DNA of 64,000 nt. It comes from an uncultured Lachnospiraceae bacterium (GTDB taxonomy: Bacteria > Bacillota > Clostridia > Lachnospirales > Lachnospiraceae). The first letter of the stretch is position 1, and every line of letters begins with the position of its first letter. Below the pieces are notes generated by a model that was not told where the DNA came from, ran no database searches, and saw only the letters and a program-made list of their open reading frames with translations. A program made the translations under genes and the position numbers. The stretch is taken from NCBI GenBank assembly GCA_947626415.1, contig CANQSA010000008.1:32612-96611 (forward strand). Reading direction: 5' to 3'. Shown piece by piece: positions 9,109 to 18,488 of the stretch.

Positions 9109-10905
9109 TTATTTCTGCATCAATATCTTTTCAACCTGAATCTCAACGGTATCTTCTTCCGCACAGATCAGAAAAGCACCCTCTTCGAGTTCTTCACTGC
9201 GTCCTCCGCTGATCTTGGCTATCCGCTCGTTATTGGTGCGCAGGATAAACCAGGCATCTCCTTTCCGGTTTGTTATTGTCAGGCGGATCGTGTTATCCTT
9301 CCGGCTGTCTTCATAGTCAAGGGCCAGAAATGTCCGAATATGCTGGTCGCTCTCTGACAGGGTCGTCTGCGAAAAATATGAGAACTGCGACCAGTAGGTA
9401 AGAACATTGCTGCTCAGCTCTTCATAGTAGTTTTCCCATTTATCATCGTCTGTTTCCGGCCATACGACATTGTTCATATCTAACAGAATATTGGAATATC
9501 CCAACGCTGTTTCCAGACTTCTTAACCGCAGATTATCTCCATAGGTATGCAGCCTGGCATTATGAGTAGCCATCTGCAGTGTCATGTTATTGGTACAATA
9601 CGACACAAGCGGACGTTCTTTTGTATATGCGCAGGTAAGTGTCTGCGCATTCTTTAAATATCTGACGTTCGGGAGCTGATCTGCCTCCGGGAGTTGATCT
9701 GTTTCCAGATACAGCGCTCCATATTTATATTTCCCGTTTAATGCGGAATAGAATGGATCATCCTTTTCCGCCTTTTCCGCCAGTGACATATCTGTCCTGG
9801 TTTCCATAGACAGTCCGGCCTCTCCCTCCTGTTCTTTCAGTTGCTTCAAGTAAAATGTATAATCCCTGCTGTTCGGAAATTCATCATCGGAATAATCATA
9901 CTGCGGCATAAGAAAACAGGTCATTTTCAGATTCACCCGGTCCATCGTTGACAAAAGCCCCGGCCATATGATATCCCGGTAAAGAGACTGTTGGTTATGG
10001 CTGTAAATATCCATAACTGTCTCTTCATTTTCGTTGGAAAACCCCGGGTAATTTGCTACCGTAACATTTTGTGCATTGATAACCGGGTATATTTCATAGG
10101 AATTCATTTCCGCCATCATCGCATCCAGAATACCAATACCAGAAATATCCTCCATATAATTTCCGTTCACGACAAAGATCCGGGAACGTTCTATGCTGTT
10201 GCGCCAGATCAGCATGGGAAGTTCTTCATTTTCCACATCCGCATCATCGATCAGTCCTACCATATATACTTTCGTCCCGCCGGCCGCCTGAAACCATGGA
10301 ACAACCTGTGCCAAATCCTGCCGCTTCTGCTCTTCTTCCGTATTCGCCTGATAAATGATATCCCCTCCAAGCAAAAAGCCTTTGAACAGATATACGCCGG
10401 TTATGCTCTGCTCCATTTTATTCACGAACCGGATCCCCATCAATTCCCGGAGCGGAAGGCTTCTTCTGACAAAACCCGTATCCGGAAGCCCGCAGAAAAT
10501 CAGTGACATACCTTCCTTTACCCAGCGCTCCAGTAATTGTACGTCAGCGTCGTCATTGATCACCGACGGCTCCAGTAAGATCACCTCCGGCATGACGCCT
10601 GCCTCTATATGAAAATCATTTAAATCCGCATAGATCAGCAGATTTCGCTTGGTGTATGTACACCATTCATTGATAACTGCACAGACCGCACTATCCGAAG
10701 GCCCGAAAAAAGCCACATGATTCCCTGATTTGATCGGTTCCTCATTCACCTTCCACGCTGTCGCGGCATTCAAGTCGGTATTTTTTAAATATTCATTTGT
10801 ATCATAATCATTTCCAGATTCTTTGATAAATTCCGGAAACTGAAACATGAATAACAGCACGATCATCATGATCGTGATATTGAAATAGTTTCTGCGTGAG
10901 ACCAT
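9109..10905 (-). CDS. DUF2194 protein, probable extracellular Pel-associated enzyme
   Basis: 598 residues. One N-terminal hydrophobic segment (about 9-25) acts as a signal anchor; the rest is outside. The first 220 residues look like a Rossmann-type glutamine-amidotransferase-like fold, the middle could be a deacetylase-like barrel, and the last 120 residues are beta-rich. The layout and the place between pelE-like and pelF match DUF2194 proteins. In Bacillus cereus the Pel locus encodes a PelA deacetylase at this position, so this protein may replace it. I see no clear NodB metal triad, so the activity is inference; calling it an inactive scaffold is also possible. Confidence 0.7.
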   Translation of the reverse strand: MVSRRNYFNITIMMIVLLFMFQFPEFIKESGNDYDTNEYLKNTDLNAATAWKVNEEPIKSGNHVAFFGPSDSAVCAVINEWCTYTKRNLLIYADLNDFHIEAGVMPEVILLEPSVINDDADVQLLERWVKEGMSLIFCGLPDTGFVRRSLPLRELMGIRFVNKMEQSITGVYLFKGFLLGGDIIYQANTEEEQKRQDLAQVVPWFQAAGGTKVYMVGLIDDADVENEELPMLIWRNSIERSRIFVVNGNYMEDISGIGILDAMMAEMNSYEIYPVINAQNVTVANYPGFSNENEETVMDIYSHNQQSLYRDIIWPGLLSTMDRVNLKMTCFLMPQYDYSDDEFPNSRDYTFYLKQLKEQEGEAGLSMETRTDMSLAEKAEKDDPFYSALNGKYKYGALYLETDQLPEADQLPNVRYLKNAQTLTCAYTKERPLVSYCTNNMTLQMATHNARLHTYGDNLRLRSLETALGYSNILLDMNNVVWPETDDDKWENYYEELSSNVLTYWSQFSYFSQTTLSESDQHIRTFLALDYEDSRKDNTIRLTITNRKGDAWFILRTNNERIAKISGGRSEELEEGAFLICAEEDTVEIQVEKILMQK

Positions 10906-10929
10906 ATCCGCGATTCCTTTCTGTCCGAT

Positions 10930-11859
10930 TTACATAAATACCCGGATCAGTTCAAGCGTCTCATTGTCAATAATTACATTGGAACTGCGCAGTTCTTTCA
11001 TGACCCGGAAAAATTCCTCCCGTTCCCCGCTGGTAAAATACAGCTTTAACTGGCAGGTGTAGCTGGAAAGCGTATTCGGGAATTGCTCCGCCGCACGTTC
11101 ACACCATTTTTTACAGTTGACAAAATCTTCTGTTTCCAAGAGCCGCAGACATACGTTTTCGTAATTTGTGCTGCTCATATAATTCCGGTTTGCCGTAAAT
11201 CCGATCTCCGTGACGCGATCCATGATATCCGCAAAGGATTTCTGCTCCATATCGGTAAAAACCCGCTGTACCAGCACCCGGTTCATATAATCCTGTAAGA
11301 TCATACAGTGCTCCGCGATCAGATCGTTATCTTTCTCTTTATCCTCCGCCTCATTTTCCTCCTGAATCTGCTGGTAATTCTTCTGGACGTTCGCCCGGAA
11401 ATCATTCAGGGAATCCTGCAGTACAGACGCCGCGTAATGGGATGTCTCCGAATCTTCGCTGTTTAAGGCAAGCGAGATCGCCGCCAGCGACTTCTGAATA
11501 TCCCCGCGCACCACGTTCATCATCAGCTCCCGCAGATTTCCGCGATCCGTGATCGCAATCGCTTCTTCCAGAGGCACCATATTGCGTTCCCGTTCTTCGT
11601 CCGCATGCATATAGGTGGCGACTCTTTCCTTACTGAAAATAACGTCTTCCAGATCCACCTGTGCAGAAAACAGAATCCCGTACAGCAGATAACTGAATAT
11701 GAAAAAACATGACCCCACCAGCGGACAAAGCAGCATAACCACCGTTTTGATCAAAAAGCTTCTGGAACGGGCCCGTTTCTTCAGCAGGTTCCAGATAACA
11801 TAGATCAATACCACCAGCAGATTGATGATCAGCAGCCAGATAAACCCCCGAAATGTCAT
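10930..11859 (-). CDS. PelE-like membrane protein with helical repeats
   Basis: 309 residues. Two hydrophobic segments (about 6-23 and 38-64) are followed by a cytoplasmic, almost fully helical region with a charged acidic stretch near 160-180 and TPR-like pairs near 230-300. PelE proteins have this form, two membrane helices plus TPRs, and bridge PelD to PelF and PelG. Its ATG overlaps the stop of the pelD-like gene as ATGA. Sequence identity to Gram-negative PelE cannot be judged by eye, so the call rests on topology and place in the operon. Confidence 0.68.
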   Translation of the reverse strand: MTFRGFIWLLIINLLVVLIYVIWNLLKKRARSRSFLIKTVVMLLCPLVGSCFFIFSYLLYGILFSAQVDLEDVIFSKERVATYMHADEERERNMVPLEEAIAITDRGNLRELMMNVVRGDIQKSLAAISLALNSEDSETSHYAASVLQDSLNDFRANVQKNYQQIQEENEAEDKEKDNDLIAEHCMILQDYMNRVLVQRVFTDMEQKSFADIMDRVTEIGFTANRNYMSSTNYENVCLRLLETEDFVNCKKWCERAAEQFPNTLSSYTCQLKLYFTSGEREEFFRVMKELRSSNVIIDNETLELIRVFM

Positions 11860-14198
11860 AACATAATCTCCTCTGTCATTTTACTGGTATAGCCCAGCTG
11901 GGCAAACCGGTTAATAACGATCTCCGCATCAGCGGGCTTTGTATTTGCCAGCAATACATACAGTCCGCCATCTTCCAATGTCCCCAGGTAGTCCGTCTGA
12001 CGCAGCTTCGCGGTCAGAAGCGCAGCCGCATCACTGTACTGCTCCGGCTGTACAAAAAGCTGCAGCAGCGTACATTCTACCAGGTCCTTTCTCTTTGCGC
12101 TCATATAGGCGTGTACCAGGGATGTAAACGCATCGGTTTCCATAATACGGGTGCCTCCCCTATAGCGCTTATCCTCCAGCGCTTCCAGATACCGGTTAGC
12201 GCGCAGGACCGCGTTCTGGATCAGATAGCTGACAACCACGAACAGGTTTGCCTGTCCCAGGGTCATGCTTTCCCACGGAATTCCCCATGCCATCACGATC
12301 ATCTGCATCCCGCCGTTTTCAAAAATAGCGTTTGCCATCAGCGGGTACCGCTTATCCATGGTCCGGTTGATATATACCTTCTGACTCATCAGCGTTTCAT
12401 ATACCTCGCCCATTTCCGTATATTTAATGGAATTCCCCAGTTCTCTGGCTCTGGCGGAAGTAGACGAAAACAGTCTGGCGTAATCCGCGTTGGATACCTG
12501 ATAGATCGCCACATCCTCGCTCCCCAGCAGCTGAGAGAGGATCTCCGCCGCGTAGAACAGAACTTCCTCCGGCGTATACTGATCCAGCGTAGAGGTAATG
12601 TTATAGATCTTCCCTACGCTGTCGTTCTGATTTACGATCTGTACTTCCAGAGCATCTTTTACCCGCACATTACTCTTATTGATATCCCGGATATCATCCA
12701 GCTGCGCGTTCAGATACTCCGTACTCTCCTGCGACTCGCTCCGCATCTCCCGCAGCTGATCGCGCATATAGCCCACGACCAGACCCAGGATAAACAACTG
12801 GGCGATCCATACATATGTATTATAATCCAGGAAAACTTCAAATCCCGAGCGGGTATACATCTGTCGGAAACAATAGCCCGCCACTGCCAGCACGGCAGAA
12901 AACGTAGCCTGCTGCTGACCGTATACAATGGCAAATAACAGCACATACAACAGATAAAAGTCCAGATTGCTGAAATATTCGCTTCCCACCGCGCGGTTAT
13001 TCAGCATAAAGAACGGAATAAAACAGATCAGATTCTCAACAAAAGGAACCAGAGCGCGGAGCAGCCAGCCGGACTTCTCCAGAAACCGCTTCCACCAGGG
13101 GATCAGCGATTTCTCTCCGGTCAGAAAAACTTCTTTATTTTTTACCATATGATTGGCCATCTTCTCTACGGTAGGCTCAATCTGATTGAAGATTTTGACG
13201 CCAAATTCACTGTCATACAGCTGATTGGACAGGATACAGCGGGAATTGCCGCTTTCCTGCAGGCGCACGATCCGGATCCCGCCGTTTTTCTCCTGCTCGG
13301 CGTTGATATTTTCTTCCTCGCCGGACTGCGCGTCCGCAGCTGCAAGTTCACCGTTTTCAGATTCCGGCTGATCTTCTCCGGCATTCTCCGCCTTTGCCTT
13401 TCGGGCGGCCTTTTTCTTATCCTTATCCATCCGTTCTTCCGCAGCCGTCATGTACTTTCTCACAAGCTGCGCCAGTTCCAGTTCATTGATCTCCTCCGAA
13501 GAGGAAAGATGATACAGGAACTGATTGTGTTTCTCGCAGACCAGGACGCGGTAGATAAATTCAATCGCGTCCGCTTCATACAGCAGTGAGAACCGATTGC
13601 CGGCATGGATAGAAATGGTGTCGGACTCCAGCGCTTCCATACACATGGAGGCGCAGATATTATTGATATTCTTTCTTTCCATCGGAATACTGTAATAGTG
13701 ATCCAGACGCAGTACCACAATATCCAGATTCCTGGTCCTGCGATAAATATCGCACATTTCCTCCGCCTGGGCCAGCGCCATGGCGCGGAATCCCACCGCA
13801 GAGGTCTCTTCCTCTTCTGTTATATTGTTCGGGTGATTGTTGGAAAAAACTTCCTGAGAAGATAAAAACAGAAATCTGCCTTCACTGGTCACGGAATGCG
13901 CCATCAGCAGATTCATCAGGCTGGAAGAAAACCGTACGGATTCCCGCCGTTCGTCCTGCCACTGAAAAATCGGGTCGTGGATCCCCAGAAATATAGTCAT
14001 ATCCGGATTCACGCTGTCAAATACATCGCTTAAGCAATCGCTGTCGTACGGAAAGTCATAGCGTTCAAATACTTTCCCATACCACTGGCTCTTATACCGG
14101 TCGCCCGTCAGCAGATAGATCCGATGTCCCTCTTTATTTAACTTGATGATCATCTGGTTCATGAGCGAGCATGAACCGCCAACCAATAAAATATTCAT
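11856..14198 (-). CDS. pelD: Degenerate SDR/epimerase domain fused to PelD-like c-di-GMP receptor
   Basis: 780 residues. Residues 1-300 look like an NAD-dependent epimerase/dehydratase, but the glycine loop is atypical (Gly-Gly-Ser-Cys-Ser-Leu) and the Tyr-x3-Lys pair is absent (Phe and Ala stand there). A Lys/Glu-rich linker follows, then about four membrane helices (near 380-480), a short coiled coil, a GAF-like domain and a degenerate GGDEF domain. Directly before the broken GGDEF motif stands Arg-Gln-Thr-Asp at 733-736, an intact RxxD inhibitory-site motif as used by PelD to bind c-di-GMP. ATG at 14198 is chosen because AGGAGAAGG lies upstream. It probably switches on Pel export when c-di-GMP rises. 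Confidence 0.85.
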   Translation of the reverse strand: MNILLVGGSCSLMNQMIIKLNKEGHRIYLLTGDRYKSQWYGKVFERYDFPYDSDCLSDVFDSVNPDMTIFLGIHDPIFQWQDERRESVRFSSSLMNLLMAHSVTSEGRFLFLSSQEVFSNNHPNNITEEEETSAVGFRAMALAQAEEMCDIYRRTRNLDIVVLRLDHYYSIPMERKNINNICASMCMEALESDTISIHAGNRFSLLYEADAIEFIYRVLVCEKHNQFLYHLSSSEEINELELAQLVRKYMTAAEERMDKDKKKAARKAKAENAGEDQPESENGELAAADAQSGEEENINAEQEKNGGIRIVRLQESGNSRCILSNQLYDSEFGVKIFNQIEPTVEKMANHMVKNKEVFLTGEKSLIPWWKRFLEKSGWLLRALVPFVENLICFIPFFMLNNRAVGSEYFSNLDFYLLYVLLFAIVYGQQQATFSAVLAVAGYCFRQMYTRSGFEVFLDYNTYVWIAQLFILGLVVGYMRDQLREMRSESQESTEYLNAQLDDIRDINKSNVRVKDALEVQIVNQNDSVGKIYNITSTLDQYTPEEVLFYAAEILSQLLGSEDVAIYQVSNADYARLFSSTSARARELGNSIKYTEMGEVYETLMSQKVYINRTMDKRYPLMANAIFENGGMQMIVMAWGIPWESMTLGQANLFVVVSYLIQNAVLRANRYLEALEDKRYRGGTRIMETDAFTSLVHAYMSAKRKDLVECTLLQLFVQPEQYSDAAALLTAKLRQTDYLGTLEDGGLYVLLANTKPADAEIVINRFAQLGYTSKMTEEIML

Positions 14199-14211
14199 AA
14201 TCCGCCTTCTC

Positions 14212-14478
14212 CTAAATAATCCCCTGCGCCCGCAGCTGCGAAATAAACTGTTTGACATCCGCCAGCGCCTCATGGCAGGGGATCTCATATACCGTGTGCA
14301 GTTCCTCCGCAATCTGCTTCGTCTTCCAGCCTTCGCTTATCCTGTTCCAGATCCGTACGCCCACTGCGTTCATTAAAACGGGTTTCCGGTATGGGCAGCC
14401 TGACTGCTCCATATCCAACAGCCAGTACATCCCTGCTGCCTGCCGCAGCTGATATCGTTTCTGTTTCTGCTCCTGCAT
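14212..14478 (-). CDS. PqqD-family protein
   Basis: 88 residues, small winged-helix-like protein. It shows the PqqD pattern: Leu-Leu-Asp near 20, a Leu-Met-Asn-Ala-Val-Gly motif near 35-40, Ile-Trp near 43, and a helix ending in a Val-Lys-Gln-Phe-Ile pattern. PqqD domains usually bind precursor peptides for radical-SAM enzymes, but some sit alone in polysaccharide loci. No radical-SAM gene or precursor peptide is seen here. It is the first gene of the Pel operon, 13 bp before the pelD fusion, so it probably serves polysaccharide production or its control. Confidence 0.78.
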   Translation of the reverse strand: MQEQKQKRYQLRQAAGMYWLLDMEQSGCPYRKPVLMNAVGVRIWNRISEGWKTKQIAEELHTVYEIPCHEALADVKQFISQLRAQGII

Positions 14479-14540
14479 ATTCTGATAACCCCCGCTTGCT
14501 CGATCATGCTGAATTCCATAATAACATTATCCGTCAAAAA

Positions 14541-14568
14541 ATTCTATGTTTTTTTACATTTTTCACAA
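14541..14568 (-). promoter_or_regulatory. Candidate promoter of the Pel operon
   Basis: On the minus strand TTGTGA and TAGAAT are separated by 16 bases, about 60 bases before the pqqD-like start. The match is partial. No c-di-GMP riboswitch is visible between it and the gene. Confidence 0.35.
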
Positions 14569-14593
14569 TGTTTTTTATCTTTTTCATAAATGC

Positions 14594-16510
14594 TTACTGT
14601 TGGATTGAAGCATAATAGGTATAGCGGTCTCTGCCCGATTCCTTGGAAGCATACAGCGCCTCGTCCGCCTGATCCACCAGTTTCTTTAAGTCATATCCGC
14701 TGATCCCCGCCGTCGTAACGCCGATGCTCGCTGAGATTCCCGCCTTTTTATTGCCGTCCGTATATGTAATATGCAGCTTTTCATGTAGGAGCTGTAAAGT
14801 CTGTTCCAGCAGGACAACATTGATATCCTTTACCAGGATGCAAAATTCATCGCCGCCGAATCTGGAAACCAGATCCTCTTCATGGAATACCGATTTCAGC
14901 ACCGCGGCCGTATCCCGCAGCGCCCGGTCTCCGATCATATGCCCTAACGTATCGTTCAGCTGTTTAAAATGATCCACATCCACGAAAATCATAGCGCAGT
15001 CTTCCACGCCGCACTTTTCCAGATATTGCTCGGCCTCCTGATAGAAAAAGGCTTTATTCATCAGTCCGGTCAACACATCCCGCCTGGACTTTTCTTCCAG
15101 ATTCTGCTGTTCGTCATGTTCTTTATTGACATCCCGGATCAGACCCAGTATCTGCTGTAAGTTGCCTTTTGAATCCAGAACCACAAACTGCCGGATATCG
15201 CACCAGAGGTAGGACTGATCCGCGCACATGATCCGAACTACTATCTTACAGTCTTTTTTATCCGCAAACGACTTCTGCAGCGTCTGGGTAAAATATTCTT
15301 TATCCTCCGGATGAATCCGGCACTGTTCCAAAACCGATTCCCACTCGACAGGCTTATACTGTCTCGCCAGATCCCAACCGAACTTCTCCTTAAACAGAGC
15401 TGAGGTAACGATCTCCCCTTTCTGCACATCAATCTCATATACGATCTGTTCCGATTTCTCAATCAGCAGTCTGTGCCTCTCTTCTCCCTGCCTTACCAGT
15501 TCCAGGCCCTTATTCCGAACCTGCAGCCGGAGCATAATGACCGCCATAACCACGATCAATCCCAGAGTTCCCAGGAGGATGATCACCCATAGACGATATC
15601 GGTCAAACAGATCGCCCAGCGTCAGCTGATACCGGTTCAGCATCGTCTCGTCAATGATAATAAATCCTCGCTGCGTATCGGAAACAGCCATGATCCCTTT
15701 GTTCAGCACCCGCATCAGCAGCGCATTGGTCAGTTCCGTATTGCTTGAACCGTCCACATTCTTTTTTAACATCGGAGACATACAGTAACGATCCCCGATA
15801 TCCGCCATCGCCGCGATCTGCAGATCATCGTATTTCGGCCGGCTCAGGATCCGATCCACCGTATACTGATTGCTGATCACCGCATCCACTTTCCGGTCAG
15901 ACAGTGCGTCCATCACTTCTTCCGGAGAATTATATAAGGTCACGGAGCTGTTGGGATATGCATCCTTGATCACCCGCTCCATCGTCTCCGAACCGGACGC
16001 GATTCCGATTCGAACCTTCGCTTTTGGTTCAAATGTATCATTTTTTCGGCAGACAATGATCGTCTTTGCTTCAAAATAAGGTACCGTCAGGTCAAGTCCC
16101 TGCGCACGCGCATTGACCGGATTCGATTCAATCCCGGCAATCAGATCAATATCCAGATCCCGCAGCGTCTGATAGGATATCTCCCCCTGTGGGATTTCTT
16201 TATAAACAAACTGCAGTCCCGTTTTCTCCGATACCAGATCCAGGATCCGCTTGGAAATGCCTCCCATCTCTCCGGTCTCTTCATTCAGATAAAAAATAGG
16301 GTTGGCGTTCATGGGACACCCCACGGTCAAAGGCCGCAGGTTGGTAACATATGTCCTTTCCTCCGGCGTCAGAATATCTTTTTCCGGAATCGTATCATCC
16401 GAAGCCGCTCCGGCCTGTCCGTAAACCCTTCCCGCACACAGAAAGCCCAAAACCAAAAAAATGACGCATAAGCACAGCAGCTTATATCGTTTTCCCAATA
16501 CCTTCTCCAT
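14594..16510 (-). CDS. Sensor diguanylate cyclase: periplasmic-binding-protein domain, PAS and GGDEF
   Basis: 638 residues. A signal peptide (about 8-32) is followed by an extracellular solute-binding-protein-3 domain (about 55-300), a membrane helix (about 312-332), a PAS domain (about 345-455) and a GGDEF domain (about 475-632). The active motif Arg-Phe-Gly-Gly-Asp-Glu-Phe is intact. Five residues before it, where an RxxD inhibitory site would be, stands Phe-His-Glu-Glu-Asp, so product inhibition is probably lost. It should sense an amino-acid-like ligand outside and make c-di-GMP inside. It lies 115 bp upstream of the Pel operon and reads the same way. GGAG precedes the ATG. A TATAAT box lies at 16543-16548. 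Confidence 0.92.
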   Translation of the reverse strand: MEKVLGKRYKLLCLCVIFLVLGFLCAGRVYGQAGAASDDTIPEKDILTPEERTYVTNLRPLTVGCPMNANPIFYLNEETGEMGGISKRILDLVSEKTGLQFVYKEIPQGEISYQTLRDLDIDLIAGIESNPVNARAQGLDLTVPYFEAKTIIVCRKNDTFEPKAKVRIGIASGSETMERVIKDAYPNSSVTLYNSPEEVMDALSDRKVDAVISNQYTVDRILSRPKYDDLQIAAMADIGDRYCMSPMLKKNVDGSSNTELTNALLMRVLNKGIMAVSDTQRGFIIIDETMLNRYQLTLGDLFDRYRLWVIILLGTLGLIVVMAVIMLRLQVRNKGLELVRQGEERHRLLIEKSEQIVYEIDVQKGEIVTSALFKEKFGWDLARQYKPVEWESVLEQCRIHPEDKEYFTQTLQKSFADKKDCKIVVRIMCADQSYLWCDIRQFVVLDSKGNLQQILGLIRDVNKEHDEQQNLEEKSRRDVLTGLMNKAFFYQEAEQYLEKCGVEDCAMIFVDVDHFKQLNDTLGHMIGDRALRDTAAVLKSVFHEEDLVSRFGGDEFCILVKDINVVLLEQTLQLLHEKLHITYTDGNKKAGISASIGVTTAGISGYDLKKLVDQADEALYASKESGRDRYTYYASIQQ

Positions 16511-16613
16511 TCTCTGTTTCTCCAGATTCCATATGATGTATCATTATAGCAGATTTTTGTGTATTTGAACAGAAAAATCACAGAAGTTTTTTATAAATTG
16601 TGCATTTATTGGC

Positions 16614-16642
16614 TTGCAATTGCTTATTCTTTCACATATAAT
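16614..16642 (+). promoter_or_regulatory. Promoter of the EAL phosphodiesterase gene
   Basis: TTGCAA and TATAAT with a 17-base spacer, 61 bases before the ATG at 16704. It lies in the divergent region between the cyclase and phosphodiesterase genes. Confidence 0.7.
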
Positions 16643-16703
16643 GCTCTGTGTATCTTTGGAACATACGAATTTATACAGTGACTTGCAGAAATGAGGCTAT
16701 TTT

Positions 16704-18374
16704 ATGAACCGGGATTTTCAGAATATCACAACCGAACAATTATGTGAAATCATTGACCTGATCCATCCCTGCATGGATGACCATCTGTATGTCTATGATT
16801 TTGTCAATGACTTTTATTATATCTCTCCGACTGCGGAAGAACGGTTCGCGCTTCCGGGCAATGCGTTTCACAATGTCGCCCGGAATCTGGCGCAGGTCGT
16901 CTATCCGGAAGATCTGCCGGCGCTGCAGGAAGATATCCGCGCGCTGCTGGCGCAGGAAAAAACCGAGCACAACATGCAGTACCGGTGGCGGGCGTTAGAC
17001 GGCCAGCCGATCTGGATCAACTGCCGCGGCCATGTAGTCAGCCGCGATGGGCAGGCGCAGTATATGGTAGGCTGCATCAATGAGATCGGCAAACGGCAGA
17101 AGGCGGACAATGTCAGCGGTCTGCTGGGCCAGTCCAGCTTACAGTACTTTATGGAAGAGCTTCCGGTGCTGTCTCCCAACAGTTATCTGATCCGTCTGGG
17201 TCTTGATAAATTTAAGGATATTAACGAGCGGATGGGAATTGAATACGGCGATATGATTCTTCGGAAGACGGCGGAATGCATTGCCGGCTGTATGCTGCCC
17301 GGACAGCAGCTGTATCGGATCGTATCCGATGAATTTATGATCGTAGATATGATCGGCAGCGGCAAAAAGGATTCCATTTCCCTGTACCGGGACATCCGCC
17401 GCACGATCGACCGCTTTATCTCTGAGAATTCCTATGAAGCTATTTATACGGTTTCCAGCGGGATCCTACAATTTCAGGATATTGAAGACTTGTCATTTCC
17501 GAATATTATGAAGCTGTCTGAATTCGCGCTGAGCCAGGCGAAACAGGCAGGGCGGAACACCTGCTATGTATTCCGGCAGACAGACTATGAGAAATTTCTG
17601 CGGACCGAAAGTCTGACGCGGGAGCTGCGGCAGGCTGTCTCCCACAATTTTGAAGGCTTTATGGCTTATTATCAGCCGCTGTTCAGTGCGGGAACCGATA
17701 AGCTGTACGGGGCAGAATCTCTGATGCGCTTTCGCTCCGAGCAGTTCGGTATGGTATCTCCGGCAGAATTTATCCCGATTTTGGAAGAAACAGGATTGAT
17801 CGTTCCCGCCGGACGCTGGATGACTGAACAGGCGCTGACGGCATGTAAAAATATCCGGCAGTGGGTTCCGGAGTTCCGGGTGAGCATCAATGTATCTTAT
17901 GTCCAGATCATGAAGACCGATCTGCTCGACGAACTGACTTCCGCGATCCTCCGGCATGAACTGGATCCTTCCGCCGTGATCATCGAACTGACGGAAAGCG
18001 GTCTGTTGGAATCCGATCTGCGCTTTACCCGGTTCTGGGCGAAATTAAAGGAATTTGGCATCCTGCTGGCCCTGGACGATTTCGGCACCGGCTACTCCAA
18101 CTTCCACTACTTAAACGACCTGCGGCCTGATATCATTAAGATCGACCGTTCCTTCACAGCCAAAGCGCTGGAAAGCGAATATGAATACAATCTGCTGTCC
18201 CTGATGAGCAGACTGGTGCACGATCTGAATCTGAAATTCTGTACAGAAGGCATAGAGACCGCGCAGGAACGCTCCCGGATCCAGAAACTGTTTCCGGACT
18301 ATTACCAGGGCTTTTACTTCGGCAAACCCTGCTGCTATGAGGATTTCCTGAAGCAGTTCGTAACTGCGGCTTAA
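16704..18374 (+). CDS. c-di-GMP phosphodiesterase: PAS, degenerate GGDEF, EAL
   Basis: 556 residues, cytoplasmic. A PAS-like domain (about 10-130) precedes a GGDEF domain (about 145-295) in which the motif is Val-Ser-Asp-Glu-Phe, so cyclase activity is unlikely. The EAL domain (about 310-550) has Glu-Ser-Leu in place of Glu-Ala-Leu, and keeps the other metal and catalytic groups: Asn in the Ser-Ile-Asn-Val motif, Glu in Glu-Leu-Thr-Glu-Ser, the Asp-Asp-Phe-Gly-Thr-Gly loop, Lys in Ile-Lys-Ile-Asp, Glu in Thr-Glu-Gly-Ile-Glu, and Gln-Gly near the end. It should degrade c-di-GMP and oppose the divergent cyclase. GAGG stands 8 bases before the ATG. Confidence 0.92.
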   Translation: MNRDFQNITTEQLCEIIDLIHPCMDDHLYVYDFVNDFYYISPTAEERFALPGNAFHNVARNLAQVVYPEDLPALQEDIRALLAQEKTEHNMQYRWRALDGQPIWINCRGHVVSRDGQAQYMVGCINEIGKRQKADNVSGLLGQSSLQYFMEELPVLSPNSYLIRLGLDKFKDINERMGIEYGDMILRKTAECIAGCMLPGQQLYRIVSDEFMIVDMIGSGKKDSISLYRDIRRTIDRFISENSYEAIYTVSSGILQFQDIEDLSFPNIMKLSEFALSQAKQAGRNTCYVFRQTDYEKFLRTESLTRELRQAVSHNFEGFMAYYQPLFSAGTDKLYGAESLMRFRSEQFGMVSPAEFIPILEETGLIVPAGRWMTEQALTACKNIRQWVPEFRVSINVSYVQIMKTDLLDELTSAILRHELDPSAVIIELTESGLLESDLRFTRFWAKLKEFGILLALDDFGTGYSNFHYLNDLRPDIIKIDRSFTAKALESEYEYNLLSLMSRLVHDLNLKFCTEGIETAQERSRIQKLFPDYYQGFYFGKPCCYEDFLKQFVTAA

Positions 18375-18412
18375 ATCCCGCAGCCCGATGTATCTTTGAG
18401 ATTGAACGAAAT

Positions 18413-18440
18413 AAGGCGTCGGCTTCTGTGCCGGCACCTT
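18413..18440. terminator. Bidirectional terminator between phosphodiesterase gene and folD
   Basis: Two 11-base arms (aaggcgtcggc and gccggcacctt) with one mismatch and one wobble enclose a short loop. A T-rich run follows on the plus strand. It sits between two convergent genes. Confidence 0.6.
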
Positions 18441-18488
18441 GTTTTATTTGCTTTATTTTTATTCGCTTTATCTCTACTTCCTTTACTT

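Noticed and set aside
14212..14478. RiPP biosynthesis locus suggested by PqqD
   Set aside because: No radical-SAM enzyme, precursor peptide or peptidase nearby; all neighbours serve polysaccharide export.
14479..14593. c-di-GMP riboswitch before the Pel operon
   Set aside because: The short gap shows no conserved GEMM core or paired stems.
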